From contig OZ037908.1 in assembly GCA_964035575.1 (NCBI GenBank), positions 868,001 to 932,000 on the forward strand: DNA of 64,000 nt, in the 5' to 3' direction. The position numbers were made by a program, and so were the translations under genes. This document shows positions 41,251 through 52,527 of the stretch, piece by piece; position 1 is the first letter of the stretch; each line of letters begins with the position of its first letter. The DNA comes from Rhynchopus sp. YZ270_cl-10. Taxonomy: Eukaryota; Euglenozoa; Diplonemea; Diplonemida; Diplonemidae. A model generated the notes under the pieces. The model had not been told where the DNA came from and did no database searches. It saw only the letters and a list, made by a program, of their open reading frames with translations.

Positions 41251-42819
41251 CATACAAGTAAAACGGACGTCACGGAAATGAAAAAAAAATGCTCGACCCA
41301 CTGCCGTCGTTGCCGTGAAAAATAAAAAAAAACGGCCGTGAAAAAAAAGCGCCTTTCTTATGTACAAAAATTTCACGGCCGTTAAAAAAAAACAACGGCC
41401 GTGAAATTTTTGTACAGGTCTTTGAAGGAACACGCAGTACACAGTACACAGTACACAGTACACAGTACACAGTACACAGTACACAGTACACAGTACACAG
41501 TACACAGTACACAGTACACAGTACACAGTACACAGTACACAGTACACAGTACACAGTACACAGTACCATCTGTAATCTTCTGGTTTCAACACTGCCTTCC
41601 AGTTCTGCATACTGAATTCGCAGCGTCCCAAGCGTCTCATAACCTCTTATTACTCTTTGCCCGAGAAGGATGCGTGTGGACTCACTCAACCCCGTTCAAT
41701 TCAACCCCGTTCAATCACTCTTGTGCCAAAGAAAACATCGGGCAAACAGTACAAGTTCACGGGAGCAAAAGGGTGGACCCCTCCCTCTGCGCGTATCTCG
41801 CCAACGTAGCGAAGAAGATCCAGAGGTGTGCAAAACGTGATGCGGTCTATTTTCCGACAAAAAAGACGAAGGATAGTTGTTCAATGGTGTGCTGATTCTG
41901 TCGGAAGATTTTGCACTGGAAGCTGAAGAACACCGCAAATGGTTCAACACAGATGAGGTTCGTCTCACAGTATTGATGTGTGCTCCACAACGGAAAGCCC
42001 TATCAAATATGAGAAGAGTACTTTGCTCAAGAACCGGTTACAAGTGCTGAAACACGAGAAATATGCTACTCTGAAGAACCGGGAGCACGTACAAGTGCTC
42101 AGAAATGCCACACGCTCCAACTACAATTCACAGTAGGGTGAAAACGTGGGCGGGCAGCGGGAGACCAGCGCAGTGAGGAGAGCCAGGAGCGCAGGGCACA
42201 CAGGTGATGGTTTGGATAAGTCCATTTCCTGTGAGAGTGGAATCCGGTCGAAGTCATAGTGGGGCGGAACAAAGGTTGCAGCTGAGCTGTTCTCCAGGCG
42301 TGAGTGGCAGATTGTTGATACGGAGGCTGTTGTTCAGAGACAACCGGTGTATGAGGATGCTCCCCATCAGACGCTGGAGGTAGCATCAATACTGTCAATC
42401 AGGGCAGTAGGGATAACTCCACAGTTCGACACACAGTAGGCCACGGCGACCTGTCAGCAGTTGTGACGAAGTGGAAACTAGGATCTGAGCGTATAGCATC
42501 GCAGGCAGGGCAGGACCACCATAAGTGCTCATTCGTGTGGTCAGCTTCCCGATCGCAGTGGGGCCGATTTTTTTTGCATTTTTTATGTTGCTTTTACCCC
42601 CCCAAGAATGACTTGGGAGGGATGGGAAAGGGGGTTGGCAAACCCGTAAACCCTGTCTACGAACGAAAAAGAAAAAACAAGCAAAAAGCGTGGAAATATT
42701 TCACGGCCGTGATCAATGCAAAATTTCACGGCCGTTAAATTTTTCAGATTTTCTTCACGGCCGTGACCTCCCCGACAAAAAAATTTTTTTCCCGTCGTGA
42801 CGGCCGTTATACTTGTATG
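41251..42819. mobile_element. Nested inverted-repeat transposon with a heptamer array, 6-bp TSD
   Basis: The inverted ends are CATACAAGTAAAACGG and near complement ending ACTTGTATG; GATTCC flanks it at 41245-41250 and 42820-42825. The subterminal regions are repeats of ACGGCCGTGAAA in both orientations (41300-41405 and 42690-42810). A (ACACAGT)n array lies at 41439-41564. The interior (41570-42660) has balanced composition but no frame I can assign. It interrupts the hAT-like MITE 40781-42909 and is younger than it. Confidence 0.87.
41439..41564 (+). repeat. (ACACAGT)n array, 18 copies
   Basis: An uninterrupted 7-bp tandem array of 126 bp lying at the inner edge of the left subterminal region of transposon 41251-42819. 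Confidence 0.97.
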
Positions 42820-42917
42820 GATTCCATTCTTTTTTTTTTTTTTTGAAAAACCTGATAACCCGGAAACCGGGTTTTGAAAACCCAGAAACCCGCCCTAACT
42901 TAACCCCTGTCTAAAAC

Positions 42918-44307
42918 AGACTATCAACATTTTATTTTTTTCTCTCGAGAATAATGGTCCTTATTATGGAGGGGTAAAAAAAAATACTGATGATAAGCCC
43001 ACAACAGATGGCAACGGATGTGATGTGTGTGGGGTCTCTCTTTCAAGTGGGTTCCCTCTCGCTATTGGCGAAGAGGGTCCAGCATTGTATACCCTTCTGA
43101 AAAAAAAAGCAATAAAAACAAGGAAAAAACCCGTGCTTTTCAGGAAAATACAAAAAGAAGCTAAATCCATCATATCGGGAGTGGCTGAAGGGGACTTCTT
43201 GCGCTACTTTTTTGTCCCCCATTCAGCCACACCACACACACACACCCCTTTTTTTTACATCTGCACATTTTACTTTTCGTAGGTGCACTCTCTCTATGGC
43301 GCCCACATAGAGGGGGGAAGATAGTAGTTGCTGGGACGTCCTTGCTTTTCTCCAATGGAGAATTTTTTTTTTTTTTTTTTTTACGCACACTACTTTGTGA
43401 GCGGAAAGTGTTAACGTCGTTCACCTTACCCCAACCGTGCTCCGCAACACCACCCAACAGGTGATTTTTAGTGTGTATGGAAGCGTCAAACGCATCAAAA
43501 CAACTACAAGAAGGGGGGTGAGGGAACGACAACACTTTTTTACTCGTCCCCCCTTCCCATTGCAAAAATAGCAGCTCTCATTGAAAAACTGGCAGCACCT
43601 TTTTGTTGTCTACCATTTGAATTTTTCCTTTCGTAGTTGGTTCTATGAAAAAGCGACCACAGAAAAAAATAAAAAGACTTTAGGGACAAGTGGAGCTTTG
43701 CACAATGTGGCAACTACACTATTCCAACAGTTTTTTCTAAAATAAAGTAAAAGTATGACATTAAACGTGTGGCGTCCGCCGATGAACGGTGAGGCGTTTG
43801 CACTTTCAACGTCTCTTTCAATAGGTGGTCGTAATGCGGTACAGAATAAAAGCGTCATATTTCTCCCTCTCCCCCTCTCTCTGTCTCTCTGTCTCCTCCA
43901 GGAAAAAAAAACAAAACAAAAAAAAAGTACAACACCTTGTTGCGGACTACCCCTTTTGAAGGTTCTTTTCATCCTAAAAGTTGCTCTTAAGGGTTCAGGA
44001 CGAACCGACGTCTATACCTTCCGTAGTACAAAAGGCTTCGGCCAACATTGAGTACAGACCCGAATTCTCTCCCACCTGGTGGGATTACTCGCGCGATTGT
44101 CGACACAACAAAAAAAAGGTAATAAAAAGCTGGTGTAGCTGAAGGGGGGGGGTGCTATTTTCCGCTATTCTGGGCATCTGGATTTTTTTGGTGCGGCTGA
44201 AGGGAGGTGCTATTTTTTGTGCTATTTTTGTGCTATTTTCTGCTATTTTGGGGTCGTCAGCCACACCAAAAGCGGCTATTTATTTTTTTTGTCGATGAGC
44301 TTCACTA
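42918..44307. other. Gene-free spacer
   Basis: A module near 43465-43537 pairs with 176-245 (core GTGAGGGAACGACAACAC). A short module C copy lies at 43690-43735 and module D at 43767-43822. Small palindromic motifs with GTGGCTGAAGGGG and CAGCCACACC occur at 43183-43232 and 44133-44272. T-runs abound and no gene is supported. Confidence 0.65.
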
Positions 44308-44316
44308 TTTATTCTT

Positions 44317-46548
44317 GAGAAAAGTTCGATTTCGGCCTCGAAAATACCCGTGACACCGATTTGTCACGGTACTTTGTCACGGAATTTTTTTGAAAGATTC
44401 GATTTCGTGACAAAAAAAGTTCGATTTCGTGACAAGCCGATTTTTTCATTGACACACAAAATTCAAGTTAGTGACAAATGACTTTTTTCATTGACAAAAA
44501 AAATTTCGATTTCGTGACAAATCCATTTTTTCATTGACAAAAAAATGTCATTGAAAAAAATGGATTTTGTCAAGGAAAAAGTCGTGACAGCCAACCCGCC
44601 AGTCACTGAAAAGTGACCAGACAGCCACTTGACAAACACAAAAGAGGCCATTCTTGAGCTGTCTAGAAACCTAAGGGCAGAGACTGAAGACACAAGGTAT
44701 GATAACTTTATGATTATGCAAGACTTAGTATATCGCGAACACGGTCAGGCTTGCACGCCTCTGGCCAGAGGCCAGCCCCACTAAATGATATGCAGCAGAC
44801 ACTCATTGCAGATTTCATTTTCATTCGGTAAAAAATTAATGGGTGCGCAAGTTTCTATACCTAATACCCCAACCCTCACCCATACATTCCATTACACACA
44901 CCAAAACAGATCGAATCCACCAGCGCATGCGACGGAAGCAGATTCAGATTGTGGTTTGATAAGCAGAGTTCGGTTATTATGGTGGTGGAAAGGGGGGTGG
45001 GAACACTTTGTCAGTCACTGCTATAGCCATTAACCAGGGAGCATAGCTAGTGCAAGAAATTCGACTTTGGAAACCTTCCGGAAAGTCTGTCCTCTGCTTC
45101 CGGAGGACTAGACACAAGAAAATATTGTTTGTTCCCCCAGAAAACCAGTGCACAATTCACACTCCTTGTGGGTGGTCTTGTTGCCTTTTCGTCATAGTAA
45201 TTTTGGCCCAGGCATGCTCTCGAAGCATGACAATTTAGTGTGTATGGGGCAGGGTGTTGTTTTGTTCTGAATTCTCTTTGTTATAACATCTAAGTCAATC
45301 GCGGGTGGTGGTTTGTGTAGCGTGAGGCACTCTTTTTAGCAAACTTCCTGCGGCTGCTAAAGTGTTATTTCTTCGGATTTAACAACGTACAGCGTAACAT
45401 AGTGGTTTAGCCTGGTCGACACAACCTTTGATAGATACGGGATAACCAACCCCCTTCGACCCCTTGTGGGTTCACTGAACAAGCCCTAGTGGTAGTTAAA
45501 CGCGATTGACATTTACATTTCCTAGAGATGAAAGAACAAGATAACACTTCTGTACCCGCGCATCAAAATTGTGGAAAACTTTGCACCCCAAACACCCTCA
45601 ACAACGCCCGCCAAAAGGCGCCCCTTGTTGCTGGGAGTTGGTTCTCATGTTTGATACACTGCACAGCAGGCATTCCTCTGAGTCCAACGCATGTTTGGCC
45701 TGTCTGCGGCGTTGTACTTAAGGTGCACGAAGACAGGGTCTGGTGGTAAATTTTGCGTAGTACTGCGACGTGGTACTGCGTGGGTCTGGGAACCTGGTAC
45801 CTGGGTACAGGATATTTGTTGTAAAGATATCTTCCACCATGCATTGAGGAGGGTAAGACAGTGTTCGCAGTTTCTACCTGATAGCATTACACATTTAACT
45901 TCTCCACGGGGGTCTTGGGCCGTTCATTCGGTTATACCTTGACTACCGGAAGATATTCTTGAGGCCTTTTTGGTCTCTAGAATATCCGGTCTTCCCGAAC
46001 GGAGGCACACTTCGTGTGTTACTACGACCTGGCAATTTCCAGCAGTAGGTTAAGTAATCTTTCTTGTAAATTGTTGGATCATTATCTCCTCAGTGCATGC
46101 ATGCCCCACGTGACTGGACACTTTTGTGTTTGTCATGTGGAGCTGTGGTTGCTCTTTCACGACTTTTATCCTTGTATCCAGTGTACCCAGTACCCAGTGC
46201 CCTGTCACGACTTTTTCCGTGACAAAAAGTTTGGTTTCCTTGACAAAATCCATTTCTGTCACGACTTTTTCCGTGACAAAAAGTTCGGTTTCCTTGACAA
46301 AATCCATTTTTTCATTGACATTTTTTTGTCACTGAATTTTTGGATTTGTCACGAAATCGAATTTTTTTTGTCAATGAAAAAATCGGTTTGTCACGAAATC
46401 GAATTTTGTGTGTCAATGAAAAAATCGGTTTGTCACGAAATCGATTTTTTTTTGTCACGAAATCGAATCTTTCAAAAAAATTCCGTGACAAAATTCCGTG
46501 ACAAATCGGTGTCACGGTAATTTTCGAGGCCGAAATCGAACTTTTCTC
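44317..46548. mobile_element. Mutator-like (MULE) non-autonomous transposon, 2,232 bp, 9-bp TSD
   Basis: The ends GAGAAAAGTTCGATTTCGGC and its complement are inverted, and the TSD TTTATTCTT flanks the element at 44308-44316 and 46549-46557. The inverted arms extend about 270-340 bp and are made of GTGACAAA, TCGATTTCGTGACAA and TTTTTCATTGACA words. Long inverted arms with a 9-bp duplication fit the Mutator superfamily. The 1.6-kb interior (44600-46195) has balanced composition but no long open frame and no recognisable transposase. Confidence 0.85.
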
Positions 46549-46557
46549 TTTATTCTT

Positions 46558-46827
46558 TCTTTGCTCCTTCAACAACCTCCCCTCCACAGGTCTACTGTGC
46601 CAAACGCAAAACACACACACAAAAAGAAAAAGAAACCACACACACACACACATACCCCCCGCACCCTCTATTCTCTTTCTTTTGCGTTTTTCGACCACCC
46701 TACCCCAACACCCTCTCACCCCCTCTCCCACCTCCCACCTTTAGCAACGCGAGGGTAAAGGTAGGTCTGAACCAAGCGTGGGCGCGGCACGGCCTTTAAA
46801 ACGACGGAAGTCTTGAACCAGGTAGCA
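46558..46827 (+). promoter_or_regulatory. Upstream region of the CCCH gene
   Basis: A strikingly pyrimidine- and A/C-rich 190 bp ends in CCCACCTTTAG at about 46733-46744, then 83 bp to the ATG. This could be a 5' UTR intron acceptor or a trans-splice site. Confidence 0.45.
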
Positions 46828-49558
46828 ATGAACGACGTGAATAACATGTACGACAAGGACAGCGACTCTGAGAGCGAGATTGCGCCAGAGAGCCTTCTTG
46901 AGAGAGCTGATGAAGAGATCCCCGAGGCGAAAAGAAAGGCAACTATGCTCGCATCGTTTAACCTGGTATGCCCCTATGTTGAGCAACACAGAAATGAAAT
47001 CGCTCACATTTTTCTCGATTTCTAATCTCCTCCCCTCCCAGGGATTGGCTCAAAAAAAGCAAATAACGGCGTTTTTGTCTGTATTGTTTGTTGAAACCCC
47101 GTGCAGACTAGCATTTAATTAATTACTTACCCGACCCCCAATCCTTAGTCTGCAGACTGTCCCCTCCCCCCAAGATAGTAAGTCTAGTATATTCCGCAAT
47201 TGTTTAAAGCAATCTTGCTCCTTATCTTTTGCAATTAACATTAAACTAAAAAATGCGTTTTTAGGGGGGGGGGGGGTAGGGGGTGCGATGAGGCCGTTTT
47301 TTCTGTAACACACCCGAAAAAATCATAAAAAGTGTAAAAAAAATCAGTCGAAAACACAAAATCACCCCAGGAAACACATTTGGTGGACTATTCCTTACTT
47401 TTTGGTGCCTTTTTGGCACTTTCTGGCACTTTCCCCCCCGATTTTTTGACACTTTTTGTCGCATTTTCACCCAATTTCCCCCTTTTCTGAGGGTATTTGA
47501 TACAGGGCGATTTATCAAAAAATTCAAAAATTTAAAATAGTCCAAAACAAGAGGAAAAGTGGATTTTTCCAGTCATATGTGTGCACAGAGTGATTTCCGT
47601 GGGGTTTTGGGGCCAAAAGTCCATTTTTCTTTATGTCTTCGCTGAAAATTTTGAATTTTTTTTTATACACAAAAACCACATTTTAGCCGGGAGGAGAAAG
47701 TGTTGCAAAAGTGTTGCAAGAGGGGTTTTTGACCTGCAGGCACCAAAATCGACCAAAAAGTGGTCGCAAATATGATTTTCCACCCCTCCTGGGGTGGGGA
47801 GGGTAACTCCTGGGGGTTTTTGTGACCTCTGTGGACCTTTGGGTGGAGTTTTTTGGGTTCTCAGGTACGGAACAAGTCTGGAAACTACTAATGTATAGGT
47901 GATTTTTAGCGTTGCACCCGACGAAACACCTCTTGGAGACCCAACCTGGACCCCTAAAAGTCACAAAAACCACATAATTCCACCCTGGGACCCCATATGA
48001 GGGCGAATGGAGTGTTTTTTTGGTGTTTGGAGGGTTTTCTGGGGGCTCGGGAGAGTATTTTCGAAAGTGTTGCATTTCGGCCAAGACGTGTTACATTTTT
48101 GTTACATGTTTTTCGTGATTTTTTCAGAAAAAATGCATTTTTTTTGGGTAGGAAAGCTCCTGTGGTGATCGTCCGGTATTTTACTGGGATATTTTGCTGG
48201 TCCCCAGGCGGATTTGCGGCCAGGTACGCCCTTTTTAGTGGGATTTTTGACCTAAATTTCAAAAAAATGGGTTTGTTACACTAATTCCTTAAGGATTTCT
48301 ACTACCGTTGCACCCCCTAGGGGGGGGGGGGGGGGAAATAAAAAGCCAAATCAATACAGAGAGAACTAACCATTTTTTTATTCAACACTTTTTTTCATTA
48401 ACCTCCCAGATCAACACCTTCGCATCCACCCCCGCTGATGAAATCGAAAAGCTCCTGCAACAGAATGAGGGCGACCAGCGCGCCAACCCTCAGGCCCCGC
48501 CCATGCGCTTTTCGAAAGAAGACGTTGAGAACATCCGCAGACAGACATGCTCTGCACCGGCCGTCCTGACGGAGCTTGACATGGAGGCCTTGGGATTTGC
48601 ACCTGCAGACTTCGGCGACCTTGTGAAGAAGAACGCTGCACAGAAGAAGGTGGAGGATATGGACTGGGGGCATATGTCGTCTGATCAGCTCCCTGCACAG
48701 CTTGAGAAGGCGAGTCTTGAAAATGATCTGAAAAAGGCGCAACAAAAACAGAAGCAGAAGCAGCCCCTCACCCCTATGCCAGAGCCTGCTGCAGCGGATG
48801 AAATAAAAGGGGACGGACCACGCGTTAAGACCACTTCTACATCCACCTCCACCTCTCCACAGACACAGACACAGCCGCAGCCGCAGTCCCGCTGGAAAAA
48901 CGAAAACATTTCGAAACAGCCGCGTTCGGTTCCTCCGACGTGCTCCGATTATAGCAACCCCCCGGTCGCACCGCAATATTTTGGGCAAGACGCCAATATG
49001 ATGCCGTTCCCTCAAATGGGCCCTTGGGGAGGTCCTATGGGGGGTGTTCCGATGCGGCCAAACCCGATGGGTCTTGCTCAAATGCAGCAACAAATGCAGC
49101 AGCACGCACAACAGATGCAGATGAACGGCATGTTTGACCCGCATATGGGGATGTCCCACATGGGCATGGGGATGCCGATGTTTCCGAATATGGGGCCGTA
49201 TGGGGGTGGTCAAGATGCGTACGGCGGTCGTCGTGGGGGAGGGGGAGGCGCTGCAGGGAGAAAACCCCGAATGGAAGCCACCAAGGTGCGTCCCTGCGAG
49301 CACAACCAATGGGAGCGGATCAGCAAGAAGAAGCACTCCATCTCGCTACGCTGTCGGGTCTGCAGAACCTGTTGGAAGACGCGGCTCGAATTCTTCTCCA
49401 AATGTACCGCATTCTATGCCGGGGAATGCGAATTTGGTGCAAAATGCCCCCACCCCCATATCTACAGCAAAGCTGCGGAGAAGCACCAAATGCTCAAAAA
49501 GCTGGATGCGGAAGGAGGCGCCGCTGAAGCGGATGACGATGAAGGAAGTGATGAATGA
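46828..49558 (+). CDS. CCCH zinc-finger protein, two exons around a transposon-bearing intron
   Basis: Exons 46828-46965 and 48410-49558 join in phase 0 (GTATGC donor, CCTCCCAG acceptor) into 428 residues. The join continues the frame exactly. The N-terminus is acidic (DKDSDSESE). A charged region with glutamine/lysine runs follows (about 130-200), then a methionine-, glycine- and glutamine-rich low-complexity segment (about 250-335). The C-terminus carries a metal-binding region: C342-x-H344, then C361-x2-C364-x2-C367, then a CCCH finger C378-x7-C386-x5-C392-x3-H396. CCCH fingers usually bind RNA, so a role in mRNA regulation is likely, though the family is not recognised. The 1,444-nt intron contains an inserted element (47277-48319). 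A second acceptor-like CCCTCCCAG at 47032-47040 could have been the original intron end. Confidence 0.83.
47277..48319. mobile_element. Inverted-repeat element in a G-run inside the CCCH intron, 1,043 bp
   Basis: The ends TAGGGGGTGCGA and TTGCACCCCCTA are inverted, and a second inverted match (TGTAACACACCC versus GGGTTTGTTACA) lies 20-40 bp further in. G-runs of 13 and 15 bases flank it, consistent with a duplication of a homopolymer target. The interior is non-coding, in the same style as 38653-39498. Exact ends are uncertain because of the G-runs. Confidence 0.7.
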
Positions 49559-49820
49559 TTTTTTTTTTGTCAAATGCCCTATGCCCCAGTGCATTTTATC
49601 AACTTCACTTTTTTTATAACCAAGCATTTGGCAAAAGAGGAAATAGAATCGATAGGGAAGGTGACTTCTTTTCACTTTATCTCCAGTCAGATTCTTTTTC
49701 TTGAATATTTCATCTGGGGGGGTTTTTTTTTCAAAGGGGGGGTGGAATGGATGGGGGTATGTGGATGGATATTTGCCGTGTGTGGTGTTATTGTGAAATC
49801 ATTTTTTTAAAACAAAGTTG

Positions 49821-49905
49821 CCACCTGATTTTTACCCCGCGTTTTGGAGCGTTTTGGAAAGTATCGCGCCTGTACGCGCCTATTCGCGGGGTAAAAATCA
49901 GATGG
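49821..49905. repeat. Palindromic MITE family, CCACCTGATTTTTACC ends
   Basis: Starts CCACCTGATTTTTACCCCGC and ends with the complement (GGGGTAAAAATCAGATGG). A longer copy lies at 50012-50128 and a shorter, diverged one at 50658-50707. All three lie within 0.9 kb. No clear target duplication was found. Confidence 0.8.
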
Positions 49906-51890
49906 AGTTTAACCCGAAAACACAAAAGAAAAAAAGAATCATGTTTAGCATTTACCAAAAATCTTTAAAATGGGAGGGGGAGTTGGCAAAAATGGCATTT
50001 TTGTCAAAAACCCACCTGATTTTTACCCCGCGTACAGGCGCGTAAAAGCGCGTAAAGGAGTGTACGGACGGTCCGTGTATGCCTGTACGGACCTATACGG
50101 TCCTATAGGCGGGGTAAAAATCAGGTGGAAAATACGAAGCAACCCAAACACTATCCCATTCTAAACAATTCAAAAAGAGGTAACCTGTGTTGCCCTGTTT
50201 TTTTCAAAAAAAGCATTGCTCCTTGCAAAATAACACGTTTTTTGCTTTTTGCCTTTTTTTATTGTGTCCAGATTATTATCAAAAGGACTTAAATCCAGAT
50301 TCTGACCGGATTCCGGCACTACTGGAATACGAGCCTTCAAGGGTTCCTCCACAACAAAAAAAAATATTACTTTCTTTGTGGTTGCTGTTCTTATTTTTTT
50401 TATTTTTCCCAAAAAAATCCCTTCATCAGAGTCTTTCCTCGTAAGCTGGGGGCCGTTTCGTTATTCAGTATATTTTTGTGTGTTTTTTTTTTTTTTTTTT
50501 TTCAATTTTTTTTTCTTCAATTTTTTTTGTGAAAGGGTTGATCGGAGTAATGGTTTTCAGGAAGTCCTTCGCCACTGATAAACTCTTCACGTTTTTTTAT
50601 ATTTCCCGCACCCCCCCATTTTTGTTTTTGTTTTTGTAAAGCTACTATGAACGTGGCCCACCTGATTTTGACCCTGGGTTTTAATGCCGGGTATTAAAAT
50701 CAGTTGGGTATCGGATTTGGCCATTATTTGAATGCAAAAAAAAGAAAAGATTTTCTTCTCAGGGTATTTTTTCAAAAAAAAAAAAATCGTACGATTGCAG
50801 GAATCTCCCCTGTGTTTATCTTTTCACAAAGAATGTGCGTGCAGAGAGGTACATTCATATTTTGTTTGTTTGTTGACTCTCTTTTGAAGATTCTGTGAAG
50901 AAAAATTGGGGCTGCTATCTAGTGATAGTAGTCTATAATCGAACATTTTTTTTTCTCTCTTTTGGTGACTGAACATCAAAGGCTGGAAAATTATCTCTCT
51001 TTTTTATATTTTGTCCAGATGCCGCAAGGTAGCACGGATACGAGGTTATTTCCTATGTCCACTGGAGCTTAAAAAAGAAGGAAAGAAAACCCAATTTTTT
51101 TTGAAGCAGGTCAGATAATAGTAGCTAGATCCAATGGGGGGATCCCCTTTTTAGCAACGCGTGTGCCAATCACCTTGCACCCAATTTTTCCCCCTTTTAT
51201 TTTATTTTTACTTTCATTTGCCGCACAGTTTTGAATATCTGAACAGAACCCCGGGAAAAAAAAAAATCGTACAAAATTCAAAAAAAAAATCAAAAAAAAT
51301 CGTGTCAAAACGAGCAAAACAAAAGAAACTCAAAAGAACGGACATTTTTTTTTTTTGTGGTTCCAGGTTTCTTTTCCCCCCCCTCTTCTTCCCTCCCCCC
51401 CTTCCTCCCTCCAGAAATTTGGATGCACACTGTCCCCACCTCGGTTCCTTTCGGACATTAGCTCCAAGAAAAAAACCCACACAGTGGAGATTGCACAAAC
51501 TGTGGGCAACACTTACCGAGGCAAACTACACTACTCCTACAATTTATCAAAATTAAAAAGTATCGGACCAGAGCTTCCTGACAAAAAGTCTCGTCTCCTG
51601 CCACACTTCATTGGGGGGGGGTGTGCTGTATGTATTGTAGCTCCTGGTTCTTAATTTTTTGTTTTTTTAAATGATGTGGGGGTGGGTAGTGGTCTCTTTG
51701 AAAGGCGCGCTGACCCTTGAAACGCTTCGAGCGGGGACATGGTTAGCTACCTTGGAAAGCTGCACTACTTTTGTGCAGTAGCGACTGTTATTCCAGCGCA
51801 CAGCATTCTCTCCCCGCTATGTGGAAAAAAAATCAATGATCCTCTAAACCTTCGGGGGTACAAAGAAGAATAATAATTTAAATAAATTTT

Positions 51891-52010
51891 GGTGTTACCG
51901 AACACCTGTCAAGGACCTGTCAATATAGGGGAGGTGTGTCATTTTAACACACCCCCCCACTGTCGGGGACATGTCAAGGACCTGTCAATATGGGCCCTTT
52001 CGGGAACACC
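51891..52010. repeat. Small MITE-like palindrome
   Basis: The ends GGTGTTACCGAA and TTTCGGGAACACC are inverted, and the word CAAGGACCTGTCAATAT is repeated on both sides of a centre reading GTGTGTCATTTTAACACAC. Target duplication is not resolved. Confidence 0.6.
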
Positions 52011-52331
52011 ATAATAAAACAAAAAAAAAAAAAAAAAAAAAACAAACGCAGCAAACCGGAAGGCAGCTTGCATTTTCCCCTCCTATTTTCCCCCCCTTTT
52101 TATTTCTTTCTGTATTCTACACACAGTGCTTCTGTGTCACACCTCATCGCTGGCATTGAGTAGTCGTTGTTGAAGATCCGAAGTTGCACCGCAGATGCAA
52201 AAAAAAAACCTTGGAACAGCTTTAGTAAAATGAATAAATAAGTTTAACCAATATGCCGTTGTATCCTGCAAAGCACTTCGGTTCTTTGTGGGCTAGAGTA
52301 GTGATCGTAAAAAAGGGGGAAGGGGGCAGGT

Positions 52332-52527
52332 CCACACATGACGGTGAAGTAAATGACTTTTGTGGTCTCACTGTTGCCAACGGTGAAACCACAAAGTCAA
52401 TTACCGTATTCGTAAAAAATGTTCGACCGTAATAAAAGGTCAAACTTCCAGAAAAAAAATCCTGAAAAAGGTCGAACATTTTTACGATAATTTTTGTACG
52501 AATACGGTACTTCATTGTCGTATGTGG
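52332..52527. repeat. Palindromic element interrupted by a mariner-like MITE
   Basis: The arms read CCACACATGACGGTGAAGTA at the left and complement it at the right (CTTCATTGTCGTATGTGG). The MITE 52404-52507 sits inside the right arm at a TA, so the palindrome is the older element. Confidence 0.72.
52404..52507. mobile_element. Tc1/mariner-like MITE, 104 bp, second copy
   Basis: The ends CCGTATTCGTAAAAAATGTT and its complement lie between TA dinucleotides at 52402-52403 and 52508-52509. Same family as 20771-20870. Confidence 0.88.

Larger units (their letters stand above)
40781..42909. mobile_element. hAT-like MITE split by a second transposon, 8-bp TSD
   Basis: The ends CAGGGGTTAAGTTAG and CTAACTTAACCCCTG are inverted, with TCTAAAAC flanking at 40773-40780 and 42910-42917. 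Its own sequence is only about 560 bp (40781-41250 and 42826-42909); the rest is the nested element 41251-42819. An 8-bp TSD and CAGGGG ends indicate hAT. No transposase. Confidence 0.88.

Noticed and set aside
44617-44785. Possible retroelement-derived fragment inside the Mutator-like element
   Set aside because: A short open stretch only; too little sequence to assign a family.
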